The position numbers and the translations under genes were made by a program. Below the pieces are notes generated by a model. It saw nothing but the letters and a program-made list of their open reading frames with translations, made no database searches and had not been told where the DNA came from. Positions 56,007-64,000 of a stretch of DNA of 64,000 nt are shown here, piece after piece. Source of the DNA: Eimeria necatrix (taxonomy: Eukaryota > Apicomplexa > Conoidasida > Eucoccidiorida > Eimeriidae); the NCBI RefSeq assembly GCF_000499385.1, contig NW_013652802.1, positions 62,001-126,000 on the forward strand. The letters are read 5' to 3'. Every line of letters begins with the position of its first letter. Within the stretch, counting starts at the first letter, position 1.

Positions 56007-58197
56007 GCTTGGGGAGAATAAATCAACAACCAAGAAGAATACACTGCCAGCTCATTAGTCTAAAAGGAGCAGTCTGGAGTCAAAAGGAAAATTCAAAGAA
56101 CTCATGAACTGTCAGAACCGAGCGGGGTTGACAGCACTTGTCAGGTCTTGCGAATGTGAGAGACAAAGTGACCCGGCTGGCATGCTGCCTCTGTCAACAA
56201 TTTCCTCCTCGTTACCTGACTACCTCGGTTAGAAAAATGAATAAAACCAGTATGTGCTGACTGCTGGGGCCCAGACGTAAATCAGAACTGGCGCACGCAC
56301 TGCGCCGGCATGTGGGTGACAGGCGCCTGACCACTGGCGCCGCCCTAGTGCTCGGTGCACTCTGTGCTTGAAATCTCAGCCGAAAATTAGATTACCTGTA
56401 TATTTTCATATTTGGTCCATGCATAATGGGTAATTTCAGTGTCCGCCTGCCTCAAACACTACTGACTTGCTCACTATTAGGAAGACCCCTCAGAGTACAG
56501 CTCCATACAGCTGGTTCCTAGGACTAGAGCCCAGAGGTTGGAGACAACAACACAAAAGCTATGCAGGAGTAGCTAAAATATCTGATAGCATGCAGGCTTT
56601 CAAAATTTCCCCCCAACTCTCAAATTGTGGCCCGCTGCGACCTCTTTGCAGCCTGTAATGGCTGACGAACCAGCGACACAAGAAGAATGTGTGCCCGTTT
56701 GCAGCAACAAATTCGTGCCGTACTGAGCCAATACAAGCTCCAATTTTTGTCACAAAAGCCAAGCTTATTCATACGAAGCTGATCAATCGAACAAGTGTCC
56801 TTGCGGAAGAAGAGAAGCGACGACACAGAAGTGGACTGGATGCCCGCAAAAGGTGCTAGTTTCGTCTTATTACAATTAGGCAGAAATGAATATTTCCGAT
56901 GTTTTGCTATTTTCAAGCTCTCCTGGTGGTGAAGTTAGCCAAAGCTGACAAGGGACGAGCGACATCTTAACGATTAATCTGCATTTATTCTGACATCTGT
57001 AGGAGTTCCGACAAGTTACACTAAGCATTACTTTGGCCCAGCAAATTTAACACAGACAGAGACAGGCCAAAACAACCAAATTGGCACTTGAGAAAAAGCT
57101 CTTTCGCGGTGGCTGTATATCTTCCAAGGCTGCAGTGGTAGCACGCTGTGATTCGACTATGTATATATGCACGCTAATGCCAAGTGAGCCACGCTCTGGC
57201 GTTTGCTATATAAGAACAAAAAAAGGCCTGCATTTTCTTCGTCTTTTGATACGGGAGATTCTGGTGGGACATTATTCAGACGTTTTCAGTCAAAATTTTG
57301 CCTCAGCGTTGGCTCTTTGGTGCTCCCTTGCCGTGTACGGACTGTTGGCATGTTCTGGTGAGTAGTCTGCCTAGCAAGAATAAACTTGGCTTGTTTTGCC
57401 GCTTTGGACAAATATAGTGCACTTTTACCTCTGTAAGTGAATAGTCTACCTAACGGAAAGGCCCTTGTCCTAATCTCGAGCAACTAGCATGTAATTGCGC
57501 CAGGTGTGTTGCTCTATTTGGAGCGCAGAACGACCAGAAGTTGTTAGCTCTAATGTGTAAACTTTATTCTGAGTAGTTGACACAGAGTTCACAAGGCGAG
57601 TTGTTTTTTTTGACTGGGAAAAATAGTTTCTTGCTCTGCTCTTAAACCCATCACATGATATGCAGAGTGCAGAGCATTCTAGATGTGCTACCGGTAGAAC
57701 ATAGTCCCCTTATCACATCCAAAACTATGAAATTGCGAAGATATAGGCAATTTTCGTTAGGATTCACGGGGTGAGTCAGCGAGGTATAACTTGCGAGCAG
57801 CTCTTGTTCGAAGTTTTTTGCTACACGTACGCATGTCGTCACCATCACTTTGGCTCTTGGGCGGCACGGAGGCTACCATTTGTTTTTGTGTTTTTTTGCA
57901 TAAAAATTATTATTAGAAAATTATGCAGGGTGGCAGTAATTTACCTTGACGAACCAGCCCACACTGACTTTGCACAACCCCCGCTCGGCTGGCTCTCCAC
58001 AGGCCAGTGGGCAAAATTGCTATCACCGGGGCTTTACGTTGGCACACAACTTCATCAATGTCCGAAGTTTATTATTTGCTTATCTTGTCTCCTTTTTCAA
58101 TAGTTTTTGGTCAGAAGCCTTGAACCGCTGATTACCTGCATCAACGCAGTAGCCTGCAGTGGTAGAAAGAGTGACCACTGGTGCACTTGTTGACAGC
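56007..58197. other. Shared upstream region of head-to-head SAG-like genes B and C
   Basis: 2.2 kb between the two ATGs, more AT-rich than the surroundings. A TATATAAG-like box lies at about 57,205 and is followed by a plus-strand frame (57,180-57,360) that ends at a consensus donor (TTCTG|GTGAGT); no partner exon was found, so it may be an untranslated exon or chance. No SAG-like exon was seen. Confidence 0.4.
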
Positions 58198-60088
58198 ATG
58201 GCAGCCTATGGAGGAATTCGCTTTTTGTTAGCTCGCAGTCTCATATTACTTATCTTTTGTACACTCGCCACGGCAAATGAATTCCGCAGGCTCGGCGCGG
58301 CCGGTTCCGTTGACGCCAATGAAGCACAACCTCCTACCGAAATGAAACCCCACATCCCAGAAACGTCCTCAGATGCCGCCCTGTACTCCATAATAGCTGC
58401 TTCTGAGGATGAAGAACAATATGATACACAACAGAACTACCCTCCAGGCTGTTTCATCAACGGTCAAAACCGCTGCCGAGATGCGCCTATAACTGGCGTG
58501 CGGGATTACTTACGGTCCTTGGCCGGTAAATTTTCGAATTAATTATCCTTATTTTTTGTGCTTCCAGATAAGTACATTGCATTTTCTATCTGTGGCGTTC
58601 AAGCGTTTACATTAGTTTCACCGCTGCATCTGGCCCCTCCGCTCCCAGTTTCATTTTTTTCGCGTCGGTTGCTGTTTGCTTGTCATTTCAGTGAGGCTCT
58701 CAGCTGTTAGCAGCGTTGGGATTGATTACAATGACCGCCAATTAGTGGACGCACTCGATAGATTGGGTAGGCTGGGAGCTGCGTCGGGCTTAGTTCGTGC
58801 AGACCTGGTAAACTTAGAGCAAACCCAGCAAACCCAGCAACACTAATTCCATCGGATTCACCATTTACAACTTCTTACAATATGAGGGCAACTTGTGTCA
58901 CTCCGTTGTTTGCAGGGTGTATGAATGTGGCAGTGATAGATCTGGACGAGGTGCAAGTCACTGTGGGTTTGGTACGCCAAATGATGCTGTCCCGCGTGCG
59001 CATAGACAAGCAGCAGCTTCAAGATTTCAGCAGCAAGTGCAACAATCAGCTGCTGCCGCTGTCATTCCATCAGCATGAACGCGCAGTAGACTTGATGAGT
59101 AGAGGCCACCTCAACATCGATAAGTCATGCGAGGCAGAGAGGACTGGAGGCCATCACGACCCAGGCTTCGCTTGCGGGCCCACAGGGGCCTCCGCCTGCA
59201 AGAATTTGAACATCCCCGGTTCTTCGTGAGAACTCCCTTTCGCCTTTACTCATTTGTGGAATTTTTATTTTTCTTTGCTTAAAGGAAGCGAGTAAAACTC
59301 GATGGCACATTGCGTCGACGCCTGTGCTTTTCCTGCAGAGCCCTAGAGGGTACTTCCCACTTTACGGGGCAGTACAACTGCAACCCTTCAATCTACGCCC
59401 ACAGGCCCTTCGCTTGCCACGCTGGTGACCTTAGTGGCAAGTTGGGGAGTGGGACAAATGTGTCCACTGACTCCAACAGGCCGGACCTTCGCCTTATTGC
59501 CTTTGACAGCCACGCTGACAATTCTTGTGTCGCCTCCGAAAAAAAGCAGTCCCTAGTTCTTCATTGCCAGTCAACAAGTGAGAGCCGGACGTAAAATATA
59601 ACCACCCCCGGAGAGCAGCACAAGCTGCAGCAGCCGGCACGCTTTGTTGTGCTTCTTTTGACTTCTGCAGAGTGTGTTCGTAGCAGCTGGCTGCTAACCC
59701 CGTAATAACCTGCGGAGCCACCACATCAGCTACCACATCAGCTAAACCCACCAGTTTGAAGGTAGTTGTTTTGTTTTCCTCATGTCACTTTCCGCCGTTT
59801 GCTTGCGCAGACTATAGAATAGCCTGTGCGCCGTTCCAGCGAGTGGAAACAGCGGGGAGACGCATGGTGACTTTGTTACGGGAGGTGATAAAAGCCGCCG
59901 TGTTGGCGATCCCCCATTCTACTGAGCATAGGTCCGTGTTCGCGTCGCTGGTGCTTCTTAACGAGCTGGAGAAGAGAATTGCCATACTAGAAAAGGCAGC
60001 GAACATCAGAAGGCCCCATCAAGGGGGCAACCCCTTCCCGCCCGCAGATACAGACGCAAGTGAACATCTCGCGCGAATGGTCGACTAG
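58198..60088 (+). CDS. SAG-like cysteine-rich surface antigen, copy C
   Basis: Five exons, 58198-58525, 58692-58766, 58916-59225, 59339-59577, 59811-60088, phases 1-1-2-1, give 409 residues, the same length as copy A. The signal peptide is clear (IRFLLARSLILLIFCTLATA). Exon 1 ends DYLRSLA, as copy B ends exon 1 with FLRGCLNGLA. Exon 2 has IDYNDRQLVDALDRL. Exon 3 begins CMNVAVIDLDEVQV and includes SSKCNNQLLPLSFHQHERA and GGHHDPGFACGPTG, close to copy B. Exon 4 has FTGQYNCNPSIYAHRPFACH, GKLGSG, DLRLIAFDSH and LVLHCQST. Exon 5 (YRIACAPFQRVETAG, LLNELEKRIAILEKAAN) ends in a polar tail with no GPI-type signal. The start was chosen as the first ATG before the signal peptide. It is divergent from copy B. 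Confidence 0.8.
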
Positions 60089-61458
60089 CTCTTGTCAAAT
60101 TGATGTACTCGCAGCTCCATGTACGCTTGCGAGCTAACGCACTCATTGGCTCTGGCTAGGAATTTATTTGTGAAGCCGTCATTGGCCTGCAAATTATCCT
60201 TGAAAGACAAAATGATGAACCCGCTTTTGGTACAACCGCAAATAATAGTGGGGTCAGCTCCCTCCTATAGTACAAATTATGCTTACATCTCCCTTTTCCG
60301 CATTTGCTGCCTGTTGCTGCTGCTTTGTTGCTAGTATTGTCACAAGGAACTTGGGGAGTATTCGTGACATTTGATGCCAGCTGAGTGCATGGCATGGTTA
60401 ATTGATTAAGGCATACAAACGCGTTTTGCGGAGTCCGCGTACAATCACGAACAGGCTGATGCGCATACGTGCGAAGTTCTGTTGGTAGACCTAAGGGTCG
60501 AGATACCAATATATGCAGCGAGGGGAGAATGGGCTAACCCAAGGCTGGCTCATGAGCGTCCTCCTTGCGACAAAACAACACCTTTGCTCCTCCGCTTCGA
60601 TTTCAACTGGCCTGTAGCGTGGGTGGTGAGCTGAGTGTAGGTTCGCAGCACGTGCTGCAATGGCTGCCACACATTCCACCAGTCGTTAGTTCTTGGCAGG
60701 CTTTCGGCCAGCTGACCATTTGCACTCAGGTCATACGACGCCCCTTCACCTCGCTAGCCATTTGTTGTGAACAGTGGCGGAGGCTGGGCTTTTCGGCTCT
60801 GGTGCGGAGAGCCCTTCGCACGGAGCATGCCTTGCAAGTGGCGGTGGACGTTGATTTCCTGTTCGCGTTTGTACGCCATGCTTCAGCTGCCCGTGCTTAT
60901 AGGTATGTTGAGCCCACGTACACATGCCTGCGCATGCGCCTCCTTCATCGCCGCGTGCTCTCATGCCAAACAGAGGCGATAGTGCCTCACCTCAGCTATG
61001 CCCCACCACCCATCCACAGAAGACGTTCTAACGCCTGTACGCCTAACTAGATTTCTGTCATTACCATTAGCGGTGGCATTGCCAGTGGCGTGTTCACCAA
61101 AACCAGCTGACGTGCTCCCGTCAAAACTGTCGTCTACTTGTTCGCAGCATTCTTATCTGTTCGCTGCCAATACAGCACTGCTACACCAAATCCTAACGAG
61201 GGCTAAGAAAGCACCCCACTTGTAGCTGCAGTTCAACAAAAAAAAAGCCACAGTTGGGGTAGGGCGGCCAAAGTTTGGGAGAAGAGCGTAAGACCTTTCC
61301 CGTGGCTGTGCGTTTGCACTGACAAGAAACTGCAACACGCCACTTCTGCTACTAAAGCTGCTGTACAACACTGGTACAGCAGGTATTTCGCACGCTAGCA
61401 AGGTACCTGGCTCGCTGGCCGCCTAACCAGTGATCACGCTGGCCAGCTATCTACGTAG
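60089..61458. other. Intergenic, no supportable gene
   Basis: A plus-strand frame at 60,565-61,050 and a minus-strand frame at 60,156-60,509 are open but show no motif, signal peptide or consensus splice sites. No further SAG exon was recognised. Confidence 0.5.
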
Positions 61459-61713
61459 CTAGCTAGCTGGCCCCACGTTTGCATTGACATCCGTGGATGC
61501 CGTATTGAGAAGACATTCTCTGTAGCGCTTGATATGTTCTGCAGCGCCTTCTTGCAAATACGATGCCTCTCTAAGCTGCAACAAACGGCAAGAGTCAACC
61601 ACCTGAAGCGGGGCAGGGGGCCCGCGAGACACCATTAGTCCATCCAGCCTGTGACAAGCCAACGGCCGAAGAGGAGCACCATAAAAAAAACCGTACCAAA
61701 CCAACGAAGGCAT
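61459..61713 (-). CDS. Possible small protein or terminal exon, unidentified
   Basis: An 84-codon ATG frame with a protein-like, non-repetitive sequence: a short hydrophobic start (MPSLVWYGFFYGAPLRPLAC) then a charged helix (LQLREASYLQEGAAEHIKRY, REC). The two cysteines around the helix recall small mitochondrial proteins, but no family is recognised. It may be a single-exon gene or a last exon: an acceptor-like GGCTGAAG precedes it, and the DNA just upstream (61.8-62.3 kb) is a minus-strand pyrimidine-rich tract like the introns elsewhere. A minus-strand frame at 62,467-62,700 with a hydrophobic Val/Ala segment and a donor (ATGAAG|GTATTT) could be an upstream exon, although the phases do not match directly. 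Confidence 0.3.
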   Translation of the reverse strand: MPSLVWYGFFYGAPLRPLACHRLDGLMVSRGPPAPLQVVDSCRLLQLREASYLQEGAAEHIKRYRECLLNTASTDVNANVGPAS

Positions 61714-61789
61714 AGCAGCAGGAAGTCTTCAGCCAACACACAGAATGGCACAGAATGAGAGCCAGACAGCTGCCACGACTAACTAAAGC

Positions 61790-62270
61790 TGACTAGATAC
61801 TAAAGCGCAACAAGCTGCAGCTGAAGAAAAGCCGCAGCCGCAGGCAAGCAGTGATTAACTCTGCACTCCACGGAACAAAGTTGAAGAAAGCATGACAGCA
61901 AAAGCGGCCAACGAAACGGCACCCATTGGGGACTTTTGGTCCAGGGCAAGACAATGACACAACAAACCACGAAGACAACAGGAACACACACAAACATGAA
62001 CTATTGATGACAGGAAAATGAAGAAAGGCACAGGAAGAAGAACTGCTACATATGAGCCGAAACAAAGAAGCAAAGGCATACGGCAGCAAAACATGGCGGG
62101 ATAAATAAACGCAAGAGTTTCCGAACGGCAAAACAAGGACACCATAACGGCAAGGCAAGGACACATAAGTGCAGATGAGAGCAAATAAGGAGAAACCAAG
62201 AACGACGGAAAAACTCACTCATAAGCCGGCAGATGCACAGACAGACAGCAAAGAACAAAAGCCTAAGCTA
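61790..62270 (-). repeat. Pyrimidine-rich intron-like tract (minus strand)
   Basis: The minus strand is rich in TTCG, TGTC and CCTT words across nearly 500 bases, like the known introns at 43.8-44.2 kb and 45.9-46.3 kb. It probably marks an intron of a minus-strand gene that is not yet resolved. Confidence 0.4.
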
Positions 62271-63678
62271 CAAACTGAACGATCAGCAATAATCAAATGA
62301 AACACACTTTGGAGTAAGCAAAGCAACGACAAATTAAATAGAGTCAGCAACAAATCCAAGTAATAAACTTTGAAGTGAATTATGCAGGCGGGAAGGGACC
62401 CAACGCACTTGTTGTCGTAGAACAAGTGTAAATGCTGCAGAGCGGAGTTTAGCCTCGCCAAATACCTTCATGCCAAACAAAACAAAGAGACGAAAAGAGA
62501 GAGGAAGCTCTTTAGGATGGTGCTGCAGCAGTCTCATTGAAAACATGCCTCTCATCACAGCAATCAACCGCATGGCACGCAGCATTTGGGAGAACGCAGC
62601 AAAAACCACAACAGCAAGAATAGCAGCAGCAACAACAGCAATAACAACAGCCGTAGAACTGGCAACCACCACAGTAGTAGCAACATTAGCAGAAACAGTC
62701 ACTGAAGTAAGGGCAACAGCAGCGTGCGTACAACTTATCTGCCCGCAAATCGCGCGAGAAGCGCGGGGAGTGCAAACAGAGGAAAAGCAACAGGAGAGAC
62801 ACAGCGACGTTCAAATGAGGGTACACCTGGTCCAACAACAAGGGCTGCGTGCAAAATCACCTCAACTCACAACGTAAGCGATAAAACCTATGCCTTAGCC
62901 TTAAATGTAACTCCCCAACTATCAACACTACGTGGTACGCCTTACTCGTTGCAAGCTGCTCGCTAGTAAACTTGTGGCCGCAAAGGCGAGCAGCAAGAAA
63001 ACGATCCCTGCAACTCGTCGGCAGCAACAGCAGCAGTAGTAGCCACATCTCTGGATCAGTCCGTGCAGACTGATCTAATGTCTAAGGCAAACTGTGTAGC
63101 TGGCTAGCGACGCAGTAACCCCCGAAAGCCAGCTCTTACTGGTGTGGAGGCATGCAACCCCTCTTAGTTCTCTAAGAGACTGGCGTATGCTCATCTCAAA
63201 ACGATCCAAATCTGTAGAGGAAATAGCAACAAACCACAGCTACCTGCAACAGCTAGCGGCCCAACCACTAACGCCGGGGCGATTAGGCATGCTACAGTTA
63301 GACAAGGTGTGAAACGCCACACTGCAGAGCAAAGAGAGACAAACAAGGTAGACTTAAGCTGCGATCGGCTCACTGCGCTGTTGCACTGAGGGCAAATGCA
63401 GTGCCTGCAGAGGCAGGAACTTCTCGTGCTTCGTGTTCTCCATTGTTGGCGGGCAGCAGGAAAAGCACCAAACGCAGAAGCACAAGTAGTCGCCAGTGTC
63501 CCCTTGGAGGTCTTAGTCAGATTGGGAAAAGATGGGCCGATAACCCAGTAGGAGCAGAGGCAGTAGCAGATGTGGCGCAGCGGAAACTTTCGGCGGCGCC
63601 TTTTCAAAGGCAAGTGGCGATGCAGACAGTGCGTTTCCAAGTAGAAAGTGACGCAAGGATTGCAGGCAATGGAATAAT
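62271..63678. other. No confirmed gene
   Basis: Contains ACA/GCA triplet-rich DNA at 62,590-62,720, open in several frames on both strands (Ala/Thr on plus, Val/Ala on minus). Apart from the possible minus-strand exon at 62,467-62,700 nothing convincing was seen. The right part is upstream of the secreted-protein exon at 63,679. Confidence 0.4.
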
Positions 63679-63980
63679 ATGGCTGTTCGTGTTCCTGCCG
63701 TGGCCGTTGCTCTTCCTTGTGTGATTATTATTGCTGCTGACTCCGCTGACGGCGCTCATGAAGCCTGGCAGCTGCCACAGCCGCTGAGCCTCGGACAGCT
63801 TCTGCACGCCAGGTCGCACGATAGAGGACTGACATGCGCCACTAACTCCCCTACGCTTGGTAGTGTTTCTGTTCGACAGAGCGGAGGAATTCGGATAGAC
63901 ATGGGAAGGAGTGCGGTGCTGGTGGAAACGGTACTGCTGCCGCTGCAGTCCGGAGGAAACACGGGGGGAACAGCCAGAAA
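63679..63980 (+). CDS. First exon of a secreted protein, incomplete
   Basis: An ATG frame starting with a signal peptide (MAVRVPAVAVALPCVIIIAA) continues with a non-repetitive sequence (DGAHEAWQLPQPLSLGQLLH, then IRIDMGRSAVLVETVLLPL) and ends at a consensus donor (AGAAA|GTGAGC, phase 2) just before the window edge. The exon-1 phase differs from the SAG-like genes (phase 1), so it is probably not a fourth SAG. The product is secreted or an ER protein; its identity cannot be judged from this exon. Confidence 0.45.
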
Positions 63981-64000
63981 GTGAGCTTCCAAGGCTTCTG

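Noticed and set aside
1..64000. tRNA, rRNA and CRISPR features
   Set aside because: No cloverleaf with a matching acceptor stem and T-loop was found by eye, no rRNA-like conserved blocks, and no spaced identical repeats; a covariance-model scan would be needed to exclude tRNAs.

Overview
The window looks like nuclear DNA of an apicomplexan coccidian, most probably Eimeria. The reasons are intron-bearing genes with clear GT-AG junctions, long in-frame CAG/CTG trinucleotide runs read as Gln, Ala, Ser, Leu or Cys depending on frame, a cluster of three cysteine-rich secreted genes that I read as Eimeria-type surface antigens (SAG/TA4-like), and a decayed Ty3/gypsy-like retroelement. No bacterial operon logic applies. 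All identities are read from translated motifs; no database search was run. Exon joins were checked by hand for donor and acceptor motifs and for phase.

Layout. 1-13 kb is repeat-poor: the start of a secreted helical-repeat protein on the minus strand (1-506), a degenerate reverse-transcriptase/RNase H stretch (about 3.2-3.9 kb), a two-exon gene with two periplasmic-binding-protein-like halves (5.8-8.8 kb), and the 3' exons of an unidentified plus-strand gene (11.6-12.2 kb). 13-48 kb is repeat-rich and holds the large housekeeping-type genes: a 17-exon minus-strand gene for a roughly 2,040-residue alanine-rich helical protein with an apicoplast-like leader (12,961-22,045), a small membrane protein (22.3-22.7 kb), RPF2 (23.3-24.7 kb), a 2,523-residue Gln-rich protein (26.2-33.8 kb), a 1,593-residue multi-membrane protein resembling GT22 mannosyltransferases (35.3-40.1 kb), a SAC3/GANP-domain protein (40.9-43.6 kb) and an 11-exon membrane J-domain protein (43.7-48.0 kb).

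48-64 kb is again repeat-poor. A foldback (long inverted repeat) element sits at 48.5-48.7 kb, followed by three paralogous five-exon SAG-like genes: two on the minus strand (49.5-51.8 and 53.6-56.0 kb) and one on the plus strand (58.2-60.1 kb). They share exon phases 1-1-2-1 and a fifth exon encoding a short helical tail with no hydrophobic GPI-type terminus. In the middle copy that tail is extended by a poly-Thr, Pro/Arg-rich stalk. The right end has the first exon of another secreted protein (63,679 onward).

The gene set joins ordinary cell machinery (ribosome assembly, mRNA export, glycosylation, chaperone) with a surface-antigen cluster. Two patterns are worth following: a class of strand-asymmetric pyrimidine-rich intron sequence that helped to predict genes in apparently empty DNA, and several apparent micro-introns of 44-53 nt together with at least one likely GC-AG intron.
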